64,000 bases of DNA from Mucilaginibacter lacusdianchii (GTDB lineage: Bacteria > Bacteroidota > Bacteroidia > Sphingobacteriales > Sphingobacteriaceae), in assembly GCF_009770985.1 (NCBI RefSeq), contig NZ_WSRW01000003.1:791275-855274 (forward strand), in the 5' to 3' direction. The notes under the pieces are model-generated. The model had not been told where the DNA came from, did not search any database, and saw only the letters and a list, made by a program, of their open reading frames with translations. The position numbers and the translations under genes were made by a program. This document shows, in pieces, positions 24,928 to 33,860 of this stretch (its first letter is position 1; each line of letters begins with the position of its first letter).

Positions 24928-25114
24928 GAAAATAATTGCAGGTGATGCATTATACAAAAACGTTTGCATTATTGGATGCTAGTTGTTTTAAAAGGCTCAG
25001 GTAGTTACTCAACCAATATACACATCATATGTTAGCGTATTTGATTAAAAAAACTACTTTAGGTGTTTTAAGTTAAAACAGATAAGCATTAGCATAAAAT
25101 AGAAATCACTGTGT

Positions 25115-26833
25115 ATGTCGTCTTCTACAAATCACAAACTCCTTATATATCAATTGTTGCCACGTTTGTTCGGCAACACTAATACTACCAACAAGTACTA
25201 CGGCTCAATCACCGAAAACGGTTGTGGTAAGTTTAATGACATCACAGAAACAGCACTTGCTGAAATAAAGCGAATGGGCTTTACCCACATATGGTACACT
25301 GGCGTTATAGAACATGCTACCATGACTGATTATTCTTCATTTGGGATTAAACCGGATGACCCCGATGTGGTGAAAGGCCGAGCCGGATCGCCTTATGCTA
25401 TTAAAGACTATTATGACGTTGATCCCGACCTGGCAGTAGATGTAACTAACCGAATGGCTGAATTTCAAGCCTTAATTCAGCGTACGCATCAGCAAGGGCT
25501 AAAAGTAATAATAGATTTTGTGCCAAATCATGTAGCACGTACTTATCAATCGGATGCCAAGCCTGCCGGTGTTCGCGATTTTGGAGAAGACGATGATACC
25601 AGTCAGGCATTCAGCCCCCAAAACGATTATTATTATTTTCCTGGTCAGCCCTTTGTTGTGCCCAACGGATACAATCCGGGTGGAGATGAATATCAAAGCC
25701 CACTTAAGGACGGGCAATTTGACGAGTATCCGGCCAAAGGAACGGGAGACGATGTACATACGCCCAGGCCGTCTATCAACAATTGGTTCGAAACAGTTAA
25801 ACTGAACTATGGGGTCGACTTTCGTAACGGCTATCAAACACATTTTAATCCTATACCGCCACTATGGACTAAAATGCAGGATATATTAAGTTTTTGGGCT
25901 GAGCAAGGTATCGACGCTTTTAGATGTGATATGGTAGAGCTGGTTCCTATCGAGTTTTGGAACTGGATTACTACGCAGTTAAAAAACAATTATCCACACT
26001 TACTCTTCATCGGCGAAGCTTACAATCCGCATGAATACAGCAATTACCTGTTTAAAGGTAATTTTGATTACTTGTATGATAAAGTGGGTTTATATGATGC
26101 CATCAAAAGGCTTACTCGGAATGAGTACGGTTCCAGTACCTGGGAAATAAATGCTGTCTGGAACTATCAAACCCGTGGCTTTGATGAACGGATGTTGCGT
26201 TTTATAGAAAATCATGACGAGCAACGCATCGCATCTCCCGATTTTGCAGGTGACGCATGGTTAGCCGTACCAGGTATGATTTTGACCGCTACCTTGGCTA
26301 CCGGGCCTGTGATGATTTATTTTGGACAAGAGGTAGGAGAGCCGGCCGCTGGTGCTTCCGGATTTAGTGGTGATGATGGACGTACAACCATTTTTGATTA
26401 CTGGGGCGTGCCAGAGCATCAAAAGTGGGTAAATAATGGGACGTTTAATGGAGAAAATTTATCCGCAGATCAGCGCAGATTAAGGGAGTTTTACACACGG
26501 CTCTTAAATCTTACTGGTGCTAACGAAGCCATCACTCATGGAAAATTTTATGAATTAATGGTAGCCAATCAGCATAATGAGGGTTTTAACGAAAAGGTAT
26601 ATATATATCTTCGTTATACATCAAACCAACGCCTACTTATGTTAGTGAACTTTAATCGGCATGAACACAAAATACAAGTTAACCTTCCCCTTGATTTATT
26701 ACAGGAACTGCAGGTTGAAGGGGCGATAACTTTCATTGATCTGCTTTCAGATACTGAATTTAGTACACCAAATATCGCTGATGGCGTGCTACTGACACTT
26801 AAAGAAATGAGTGGAATACTTTTAAAATTTTAA
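25115..26833 (+). CDS. GH13 alpha-amylase family protein, cytoplasmic
   Basis: A 572-residue (beta/alpha)8 glycoside hydrolase. The four GH13 regions are visible: VIIDFVPNHVAR, DAFRCDMVELV with the nucleophile Asp272, FIGEAYNP with the acid/base Glu301, and ENHDEQR with Asp368. A C-terminal beta-domain follows (KVYIYLRYTSNQRLLMLVNF). No signal peptide is seen, so it probably acts on maltodextrins or glycogen in the cytosol. It opens a run of alpha-glucan genes (GH31, branching enzyme). Exact specificity, hydrolase or transglycosylase, cannot be told. Confidence 0.88.
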   Translation: MSSSTNHKLLIYQLLPRLFGNTNTTNKYYGSITENGCGKFNDITETALAEIKRMGFTHIWYTGVIEHATMTDYSSFGIKPDDPDVVKGRAGSPYAIKDYYDVDPDLAVDVTNRMAEFQALIQRTHQQGLKVIIDFVPNHVARTYQSDAKPAGVRDFGEDDDTSQAFSPQNDYYYFPGQPFVVPNGYNPGGDEYQSPLKDGQFDEYPAKGTGDDVHTPRPSINNWFETVKLNYGVDFRNGYQTHFNPIPPLWTKMQDILSFWAEQGIDAFRCDMVELVPIEFWNWITTQLKNNYPHLLFIGEAYNPHEYSNYLFKGNFDYLYDKVGLYDAIKRLTRNEYGSSTWEINAVWNYQTRGFDERMLRFIENHDEQRIASPDFAGDAWLAVPGMILTATLATGPVMIYFGQEVGEPAAGASGFSGDDGRTTIFDYWGVPEHQKWVNNGTFNGENLSADQRRLREFYTRLLNLTGANEAITHGKFYELMVANQHNEGFNEKVYIYLRYTSNQRLLMLVNFNRHEHKIQVNLPLDLLQELQVEGAITFIDLLSDTEFSTPNIADGVLLTLKEMSGILLKF

Positions 26834-27146
26834 CAAAATATGCTAAAGCTTTCCATCTAATAAGATATTCACAAATCAATAAATCTGATTGAGATGCCAA
26901 TTTAGATATGGTAGATTATGTCGATGTTAGGTTAGGGCTGGTTTGCATTGTACGCTGGCCTTAACCTAAAAATCATTTTGGTAATCTGTCTAATTTCTAT
27001 ATTTTTCCCAGAATTTAAAGCAATGTAACTATCGGTTTAAAATACCGAGTACAATGGCTTGATTGTTGGTAACATTTAACCGGTAAACTTCGTTAACATC
27101 ATGTAAAGGCCTCATATTAGCCAATACGCAAGACTAATTAATTTAA
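26834..27146. other. 313-bp intergenic region between the GH13 and GH31 genes
   Basis: No ORF. It holds a 12-bp inverted repeat (TTAGGTTAGGGC at 26927-26938 with GCCTTAACCTAA at 26958-26969, one G-T pair, 19-base loop). This could act as a weak terminator for the amylase gene, though no proper T-run follows. No promoter with both halves was found before the GH31 gene. Confidence 0.45.
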
Positions 27147-29624
27147 ATGGAAGAAAATATACTTAAACCAGATACTGATTTCCCAGAAGTACCTGCGAAT
27201 ACTGCTAAACTAATTGAAGAAGAAGAGGAAATTTTCCATCACGTCAATAACCCCGTTGCCAGTTTAAAACCTATTGTAAAAAAATACCTCGGTCCGCCGG
27301 TAGGTGTAGAACAAAAAGGCAACCGCTTTTATTTTACCGATGGCGAAGCCAAGGTAGAAGTTGTGGTGGTTACAGATGAAGTTATTCGTGTGCGTATGGC
27401 ACCGCACGGCGTGTTTTTAGAAGAGTTTTCATATGCGGTACCAAAATTGGATGCCAAGGTATCCATGTTTCATATGCATGATGATGAAAATGAATACCGG
27501 GTGTCGACCAATACGGTAAACTGCCACATCAGCAAAAAAGATTTTTTTATTTCATTTTCCGATAGCCAGAATCATGTTACCAGCGCTGATGCGGTGCAGA
27601 TGCATTGGGAAGAAAATGTACAGTTTGGGGGATATTACGTATTTGGTACCAAAGTATGCCACTCTGACGAGGCTATTTACGGTTTGGGCGATAAGCCCAC
27701 TGACTTGAATTTGCGCGGCAAACGACTGGTAAATTGGAATACTGATGCTTACTCATTTAACTGGCATCAGGATCCTATTTATCGGAGTATACCATTTTAC
27801 ATTAGCTTAAACGAAGGTATAGCGCACGGCATATTTTTCGACAATACCTTCAAAAGTTACTTTGACTTCGGTAAGGAAGATCATACCAAAACCAGCTTTT
27901 GGGCAGATGGGGGTGAGTTGCAATACTATTATATCCACGGTCCGCATATGATGGATGTGGTAAAACGCTACCACTTACTAACCGGTACCCATCCAATGCC
28001 GCCGCTTTGGGCTTTAGGCTACCATCAGTGCCGCTGGAGCTACTACCCTGAATCAAAAGTAAGAAAGGTAGCTAATGGCTTCCGCGAAAATAAGATCCCG
28101 TGCGACGGTTTGTACCTGGACATTGACTATATGGACGGCTACCGTTGTTTTACCTGGAACCGTAAGTATTTCCCTGATCCTAAAAAAATGATCAAGGAAC
28201 TGGCTGCTGATGGTTTTAAAACAGTAGTTATTATCGATCCGGGCATTCGTGTTGATGACAATTACTGGGTGTTTAAAGAGGGTAAAGAAAAACGCTATTT
28301 CTGCCGCCGTTCGGACGACTATTTTATGGAAGGGCACGTGTGGCCGGGCCGTTGCCAGTTTCCTGACTTTACTAACCCTGAAGTGCGTGAATGGTGGGGA
28401 ACGTTGTTTGACGAATTGATACAGATGGGTGTGGCGGGTGTATGGAACGATATGAATGAGCCAGCTGTATTCGGTAACGGCACTTTCCCTGATGATGTTC
28501 GTCACCAATATGATGGTTTCCGCGGTTCGCACCGTAAAGCACATAACGTTTATGGTATGCAAATGGTGCGTGCTACTTACGAGGGTATGCGCAAAATCAT
28601 GAAAAATAAACGTCCGTTTACCATCACCCGTGCAGGTTATTCAGGTGTTCAACGGTATGCATCTGTATGGACTGGTGACAACGTGGCTTCGTGGGATCAT
28701 TTGCGTTTGGGTAACGTGCAATGTCAGCGTTTGTCTATGTCGGGCATACCATTTTGTGGTACCGATATTGGTGGCTTTAGCGGCGAGCCCGATGGCGAGT
28801 TGTTTACCCGTTGGATACAGATGGGAACATTTTCACCGTTTATGCGTGCACACTCAGCCGGTGATACTAAAGAACGCGAACCATGGAGTTTTGGTGAACC
28901 ATATACTTCCATTAATCGTAAATTTATCGAATTAAGATATAAGCTTTTGCCTTACATGTATTCAACCTTTTGGGAGCATCACCGTTATGGCTTCCCGATA
29001 TTAAGGCCGGTTGTAATGCAGGAGCAAAATGAGATAAATAATCAGGCACGCCAGGATGAGTTTACGTATGGCGACAAAATATTGGTTTGCCCGGTAATGG
29101 ATCCAGGTCAAAAAAGTCGGCGTGTATATTTGCCTGCTGGTAAATGGTATTATTACTGGGATAATGCTTATGTTGATGGCGGACAAGAAATAGAGGTGGC
29201 TACGCCTTTAGAAGTTATGCCACTGTTTGTAAAAGCAGGTTCAGTAGTTCCTGAGTATCCGGTAATGCAGTATGTAGGCGAAAAAGAAATTGAAGAAGTA
29301 AGATTGAACGTATACTACAGTGATCACATTGCCAACTCTTTCTTTTTTGAAGACTACGGCGAAACTTTTGCCTACGAGCAGGATATTTATTCTGAAAAGA
29401 AATTTGTTGTAAGTGGTAAAGAAACCGTTTTAACTATACAGCAAAGTATGGAAGGCTTGTACACGCCGCGTTATGAATATTACCGTTTCAATGTGGTAGG
29501 TTTGCCGTTTAAACCATCAAAAATTATTATAGATGGTACCGAGGTTACTGACTTTGTTATGAATGCCGACAAGTGCCTGGAATTTAGATATACTAAAAAC
29601 TTTAAATTGATTGAAATTTTATAA
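27147..29624 (+). CDS. GH31 alpha-glucosidase
   Basis: An 825-residue family 31 glycoside hydrolase. After an N-terminal beta-sandwich come the catalytic barrel motifs: GLYLDIDYMDGYRCFTW, the nucleophile Asp435 in WNDMNEPAVF and the acid/base Asp511 in TGDNVASWDHL. Then follow GIPFCGTDIGGF and FMRAHSAGDTKEREPW and C-terminal beta domains. The first 50 residues are Glu-rich and variable. No signal peptide is seen, so it should release glucose from maltose, isomaltose or dextrins in the cytosol. It lies between the GH13 gene and the branching enzyme, with its own terminator. Confidence 0.93.
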   Translation: MEENILKPDTDFPEVPANTAKLIEEEEEIFHHVNNPVASLKPIVKKYLGPPVGVEQKGNRFYFTDGEAKVEVVVVTDEVIRVRMAPHGVFLEEFSYAVPKLDAKVSMFHMHDDENEYRVSTNTVNCHISKKDFFISFSDSQNHVTSADAVQMHWEENVQFGGYYVFGTKVCHSDEAIYGLGDKPTDLNLRGKRLVNWNTDAYSFNWHQDPIYRSIPFYISLNEGIAHGIFFDNTFKSYFDFGKEDHTKTSFWADGGELQYYYIHGPHMMDVVKRYHLLTGTHPMPPLWALGYHQCRWSYYPESKVRKVANGFRENKIPCDGLYLDIDYMDGYRCFTWNRKYFPDPKKMIKELAADGFKTVVIIDPGIRVDDNYWVFKEGKEKRYFCRRSDDYFMEGHVWPGRCQFPDFTNPEVREWWGTLFDELIQMGVAGVWNDMNEPAVFGNGTFPDDVRHQYDGFRGSHRKAHNVYGMQMVRATYEGMRKIMKNKRPFTITRAGYSGVQRYASVWTGDNVASWDHLRLGNVQCQRLSMSGIPFCGTDIGGFSGEPDGELFTRWIQMGTFSPFMRAHSAGDTKEREPWSFGEPYTSINRKFIELRYKLLPYMYSTFWEHHRYGFPILRPVVMQEQNEINNQARQDEFTYGDKILVCPVMDPGQKSRRVYLPAGKWYYYWDNAYVDGGQEIEVATPLEVMPLFVKAGSVVPEYPVMQYVGEKEIEEVRLNVYYSDHIANSFFFEDYGETFAYEQDIYSEKKFVVSGKETVLTIQQSMEGLYTPRYEYYRFNVVGLPFKPSKIIIDGTEVTDFVMNADKCLEFRYTKNFKLIEIL

Positions 29625-29645
29625 TTAGAGCTTATAAAATTCTAT

Positions 29646-29678
29646 AGCGTCATTGTTTAAAAGCAATGGCGCTTTTTT
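29646..29678 (+). terminator. Terminator after the GH31 gene
   Basis: AGCGTCATTG pairs with CAATGGCGCT (one G-T pair) around an 8-base loop, then TTTTTT. Confidence 0.82.
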
Positions 29679-29834
29679 ATTTTATATGGTGTTATGCTGT
29701 AAGTTTATTAGTATTGCAGTAAGTAAAACAACCGCAAGGTTAGGGTGTTCAGCAATGTGTATCTTGTCTTGTATTGAGTTGCGTCAATCTATCTACTGTA
29801 ATTACGAAATAAGGCCTGCATAGGCTATCTAGCT

Positions 29835-32150
29835 ATGGCAAAAAGAACCATTAAATCAAATCCTGAGTCAACCGAGAACGTAAGTCCAGAAACAAGCGCT
29901 CCAGAAAAAGTTATAACGCCGTTTCCAGAATCGGAACCCGTGAAGACAGCGAAATCTTCGGCATCCAGAAAAAAGCTTAAAGAAGATACTTCTGAACCTG
30001 GTTTTCCAGAATCGGAACCCGTGAAAACAATTAAAACACGCAAGCCTAAAGCTAATGCAAATCAAGCTGAAACGCCGGCTGATGAAGTTTCGATTAAAAC
30101 GCTGCTGACTGAAATTCCGAAAAAAAAAGCACGTGCAGCTAAAGCAAAAAAAGCAAATGCAGAAGATACCAGTGCTGCGCCGGTAAGCAATTTACCAGTT
30201 ATACCGGATACATCGGCAGAGCCAGAGCCGCACCCTGTTGACGTTAATAAAATAGAGGCATATAGCCGCTTTACAGATTTTGATATTAGCCTGTTTAAAT
30301 CGGGGCGACACTACCGTTTGTACGAAAAAATGGGTTCGCATGTAGTGACTCATAATGGTGTGGTAGGTACATATTTTGCAGTGTGGGCACCAAACGCCCA
30401 ATTTGTATCAGTAATTGGTAATTTCAATTACTGGGATCGTGGGTCACATCCGCTTTACCACCGTTGGGACTCTTCGGGCATATGGGAAGGATTTATACCG
30501 CATGTTGGCGATGGCGAAGTATACAAATATTACGTCCGGTCGTCTGAAGGAGAAGACCTGGAAAAAGGAGACCCTTACGCCTTGCGCTGGGAAGAACCGC
30601 CACAAACAGCTTCAATTGTAGCACATACATACTACGAATGGAAAGACGGCGATTGGATGACCAACCGCTATCAGCATAACGCATTAGATAAACCATATTC
30701 AGTTTATGAAATGCACATAGGTTCTTGGGCCCGTAGTGATGAAAGTCCCAATGAGTTCTATACTTACGATCAGGTAGCCGAGCGCCTGGTACCTTACATT
30801 AAGGATATGGGCTTTACACATGTGGAGTTTATGCCCGTAATGGAACACCCTTATTATCCTAGCTGGGGATACCAGTTGAGTGGTTATTACGCAGCTGCAT
30901 CACGCTGGGGCACGCCACAGCAATTAATGTATTTGATAGAACAGTTGCACTTAGCTGGCATAGGGGTAATATTAGATTGGGTGCCATCACATTTTCCGGG
31001 AGATGCTAATGCCCTTTATAAGTTTGATGGTACGCACTTGTATGAGCATGCCGATGTACGTCAGGGTTATCATCCCGACTGGACATCTTATATATTCAAT
31101 TACGGCCGTAACGAAGTCAAATCGTTTTTGATAAGCAATGCTTTCTTTTGGCTAGACCGCTACCATGCCGACGGCTTACGGGTTGATGGTGTCGCGTCTA
31201 TGCTATATTTAGACTATTCGCGAAAAGAAGGGGAGTGGATACCTAATCAATATGGTGGTAATGAAAATTTGGAAGCAATTGAGTTTTTAAAAGAATTCAA
31301 TTCAGCAGTTTATAGCACATTCCCTGATGTGCAAACCATTGCCGAAGAATCTACCTCATTTAAAGGCGTAAGTAGGCCGGTGCATCACGGCGGTTTAGGC
31401 TTTGGTATGAAATGGATGATGGGGTGGATGCACGATACTATCAACTATTTTGGCAAAGATTCGGTTTACCGTAAACATCACCATGATCAAATTACATTTA
31501 GTTTGATCTATGCCTTTACCGAAAACTTTATGTTGCCGTTTTCGCATGATGAAGTAGTTTATGGAAAGGGATCCATGATCAACAAAATGCCGGGGGACGA
31601 ATGGCAGCGTTATGCAAATTTGCGCCTGGTATACAGTTATATGTTCACTCACCCCGGAGCAAAATTGCTATTTATGGGGGCTGAGTTTGCACAAGTTTCT
31701 GAGTGGAACTTTGGGCAATCACTTGATTGGTGGATAACACAATTCGATTGCCATCAGGGCATTAAAGAATCTGTAAAAGCGCTCAACCACCTTTACCGTA
31801 GTGAACCGGCCTTGTATCAAAAAAGCTTTGAAGAAGGTGGGTTTGAATGGGTTGATGGTGGTAATAGCAACGATTCTATTTTAGTTTATTTACGTAAAGG
31901 ACATGAGCCAAATGATGATGTGCTGATCATTTTAAACATGACGCCAAGTGTGCACTACAACTATCGTATCGGCGTACCGCAAGAAGGCCAATGGAAGGAA
32001 ATTTATAACTCGGATGCCAAAGTATATTGGGGATCTGGTGTAGACAATCCTTATCCGATTACTGCCGGGGCTGAAAGCTGGCATGGCCGTAGTCATTCTA
32101 TTAGCGTTACGCTGCCACCATTAGGAGCAGTAGTATTTAAGAAATTATAA
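29835..32150 (+). CDS. glgB: 1,4-alpha-glucan branching enzyme with low-complexity N-terminal extension
   Basis: A 771-residue GH13 branching enzyme that makes alpha-1,6 branches in glycogen. Order: a 145-residue Lys/Ala/Ser/Pro-rich extension, a CBM48 domain (YFAVWAPNAQFVSVIGNFNYW) and the catalytic barrel. The active site is visible as Asp451 in DGLRVDGVASML, Glu in TIAEEST (504/505) and Asp572 in FSHDEVVYGKGS. The extension is unusual: the peptide FPESEPVKT occurs twice, 27 residues apart, and KKARAAKAKKA resembles histone-like tails. No glycogen synthase or ADP-glucose gene is in the window. Confidence 0.94.
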   Translation: MAKRTIKSNPESTENVSPETSAPEKVITPFPESEPVKTAKSSASRKKLKEDTSEPGFPESEPVKTIKTRKPKANANQAETPADEVSIKTLLTEIPKKKARAAKAKKANAEDTSAAPVSNLPVIPDTSAEPEPHPVDVNKIEAYSRFTDFDISLFKSGRHYRLYEKMGSHVVTHNGVVGTYFAVWAPNAQFVSVIGNFNYWDRGSHPLYHRWDSSGIWEGFIPHVGDGEVYKYYVRSSEGEDLEKGDPYALRWEEPPQTASIVAHTYYEWKDGDWMTNRYQHNALDKPYSVYEMHIGSWARSDESPNEFYTYDQVAERLVPYIKDMGFTHVEFMPVMEHPYYPSWGYQLSGYYAAASRWGTPQQLMYLIEQLHLAGIGVILDWVPSHFPGDANALYKFDGTHLYEHADVRQGYHPDWTSYIFNYGRNEVKSFLISNAFFWLDRYHADGLRVDGVASMLYLDYSRKEGEWIPNQYGGNENLEAIEFLKEFNSAVYSTFPDVQTIAEESTSFKGVSRPVHHGGLGFGMKWMMGWMHDTINYFGKDSVYRKHHHDQITFSLIYAFTENFMLPFSHDEVVYGKGSMINKMPGDEWQRYANLRLVYSYMFTHPGAKLLFMGAEFAQVSEWNFGQSLDWWITQFDCHQGIKESVKALNHLYRSEPALYQKSFEEGGFEWVDGGNSNDSILVYLRKGHEPNDDVLIILNMTPSVHYNYRIGVPQEGQWKEIYNSDAKVYWGSGVDNPYPITAGAESWHGRSHSISVTLPPLGAVVFKKL
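29922..30025 (+). repeat. Exact 23-bp direct repeat in the glgB N-terminal extension
   Basis: A 23-base unit containing CCAGAATCGGAACCCGTGAA occurs at 29922-29944 and again at 30003-30025. The period is 81 bp (27 codons), so the frame is kept and each copy encodes FPESEPVK. Synonymous drift is absent within the unit, which points to recent duplication or slippage. Confidence 0.85.
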
Positions 32151-32179
32151 ATGATAGATTACTAGCACAACTTAATTCG

Positions 32180-32219
32180 AACTAAAATAGGCCGAGCAAT
32201 TGCTCGGCCTATTTTAGTT
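32180..32219. terminator. Perfect 40-bp palindrome, bidirectional terminator after glgB
   Basis: The 20-base arms meeting at 32199/32200 are exact reverse complements (AACTAAAATAGGCCGAGCAA and its complement), GC-rich in the centre and A/T-rich outside. It serves glgB and the converging TPR gene. Confidence 0.85.
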
Positions 32220-32238
32220 TAAATCACTTTCTATTCGT

Positions 32239-32721
32239 TTACAAGCTCGCCTTGTATTCGCAATTGGCGATAGCCCGTTTATAATCTTCAATTGAATCAA
32301 AATTCAGGCACAGCTTAATTGCTTTTTTGTAATAACTTATGGCTTCATCAAAATTTTGAGCATATTCTTCAATGATACCCAGCCGGTAATTAATAAGTGC
32401 TTTATCAACCAATGGGCGGGCGATTGCTTTCTCGGCAATGGCTTTAGCTTTATCCCACTGTTCTAAATTAGTGTACAACACAATTAGATTAATATAAGCG
32501 TGCGGGTATTGCGGATTGCTTTTGATAGCAGCTCTATAATGATTTTCAGCCCGGCTGTAGTCATCAAACTGTGTGCGGTAAAGCCAACCTAGTGAATTAT
32601 GTGCTTGTGCAGTAGCAGGCTCTTCTAAAATAATATTTTCGAGTAGTTGTTTAGCTTGTAAATAATTGGCGTTTCGGATGGCTTCTTCGGCCTCAAGATA
32701 TATATCTTCCCAGTTATGCAT
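32239..32721 (-). CDS. Tetratricopeptide-repeat protein
   Basis: About 160 residues starting at MHNWEDIY (32721); a start nine codons upstream is less likely. At least four TPR-like helical pairs can be seen. Examples are AKQLLENIILEEPATAQAHN with SLGWLYRT, AENHYRAAIKSNPQYPHAYI, AKAIAEKAIARPLVDKALIN and AISYYKKAIKL. Such modules mediate protein-protein contacts in the cytosol. No signal peptide or enzyme domain is present. It lies between the glgB and gap terminators, as a single gene. Partner unknown. Confidence 0.8.
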   Translation of the reverse strand: MHNWEDIYLEAEEAIRNANYLQAKQLLENIILEEPATAQAHNSLGWLYRTQFDDYSRAENHYRAAIKSNPQYPHAYINLIVLYTNLEQWDKAKAIAEKAIARPLVDKALINYRLGIIEEYAQNFDEAISYYKKAIKLCLNFDSIEDYKRAIANCEYKASL

Positions 32722-32806
32722 GTTCGTATCGTTTATGATAACAGGCAATATACGAAATTTTGACGACTATTTAGGTAGTCAAATCATGCCTTGACACAAC
32801 GTAAAC

Positions 32807-32838
32807 AAAAAAAGCCGGACTAAGCAGTCCGGCTTTTT
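32807..32838 (-). terminator. Terminator after gap
   Basis: AAAAAGCCGGACT pairs with AGTCCGGCTTTTT around an AAGC loop. On the minus strand it ends gap, 19 bp past its stop. Confidence 0.85.
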
Positions 32839-32857
32839 ATAAATGATATATGGTTAA

Positions 32858-33853
32858 TTACAGTTTACCAACTTCTTCAACTAAGTCGATCAGTTTGTTT
32901 GAGTAACCCCACTCGTTATCGTACCAAGATACTACTTTAATGAAGTTGTCATTTAAAGCGATACCGGCTTTAGCGTCAAATATTGAAGTACGAGAATCAC
33001 CTTTGAAATCTTCTGAAACAACCTCGTCTTCAGTGTACCCTAAAATTCCTTTCAGTTCACCTTCAGATGCTTCTTTCATAGCAGCTTTAACTTGCTCATA
33101 AGATGTGCTGTTTTTTAAACGCACGGTTAAATCTACTACAGATACGTCGGCAACAGGTACGCGGAAAGACATACCGGTTAATTTACCTTTTAAGGCAGGG
33201 ATAACCAATGATACTGCTTTAGCCGCACCAGTTGATGAAGGGATGATGTTTTGGTAAGCACCACGGCCACCTCTCCAATCTTTAGCCGAAGGGCCGTCAA
33301 CTGTTTTTTGAGTAGCAGTAACTGCGTGTATAGTACTCATTAAACCTTCTTCAATACCAAATTTATCATTCAGTACTTTAGCGATTGGAGCCAGACAGTT
33401 AGTGGTACATGAAGCGTTAGATACGATGGTATGCTCAGCGTTCAGTTCTTTGTGGTTTACACCCATTACAAAAGTAGGAGTGTCATCTTTAGCAGGAGCA
33501 GACATCACTACTTTTTTAGCGCCAGCGTCAATGTGTTTTTGAGCTGTTTCTTGTGTTAAGAACAAGCCGGTTGACTCGATAATTACTTCGGCACCAACTT
33601 CATTCCATTTCAGGTTAGCCGGATCTTTCTCAGCAGTTACACGGATAGTTTGACCGTTTACAACCAAGTTACCGTCTTTAACTTCGATGGTACCTTCAAA
33701 TTTACCATGAGTTGAGTCGTATTTCAACATGTAAGCCATATAATCAGGCTCAACCAAATCGTTAATACCAACCACTTCAACACCTGGTCTTTGAATGGCA
33801 GCTCTGAAAGCTAAACGACCGATACGGCCGAATCCGTTAATTCCTATTTTCAT
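32858..33853 (-). CDS. gap: Glyceraldehyde-3-phosphate dehydrogenase, type I
   Basis: A 331-residue NAD-dependent glycolytic enzyme. The N-terminus has the Rossmann motif INGFGRIGR. Catalytic Cys149 is in SNASCTTNCLAP, the phosphate site in DGPSAKDWRGGRGA, and the C-terminus ends WYDNEWGYSNKLIDLV. Position 32 is Asp in the IND segment typical of NAD-preferring enzymes. It starts 7 bp after the stop of the upstream BadF-type kinase-like gene, so the two probably share one mRNA. That is an unusual neighbour for gap. A strong terminator follows. Confidence 0.97.
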   Translation of the reverse strand: MKIGINGFGRIGRLAFRAAIQRPGVEVVGINDLVEPDYMAYMLKYDSTHGKFEGTIEVKDGNLVVNGQTIRVTAEKDPANLKWNEVGAEVIIESTGLFLTQETAQKHIDAGAKKVVMSAPAKDDTPTFVMGVNHKELNAEHTIVSNASCTTNCLAPIAKVLNDKFGIEEGLMSTIHAVTATQKTVDGPSAKDWRGGRGAYQNIIPSSTGAAKAVSLVIPALKGKLTGMSFRVPVADVSVVDLTVRLKNSTSYEQVKAAMKEASEGELKGILGYTEDEVVSEDFKGDSRTSIFDAKAGIALNDNFIKVVSWYDNEWGYSNKLIDLVEEVGKL

Positions 33854-33860
33854 GTTTTTA

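Noticed and set aside
28053..28562. 169-codon open frame antisense to the GH31 gene
   Set aside because: Shadow of the coding strand; the catalytic motifs of the GH31 enzyme lie across it.
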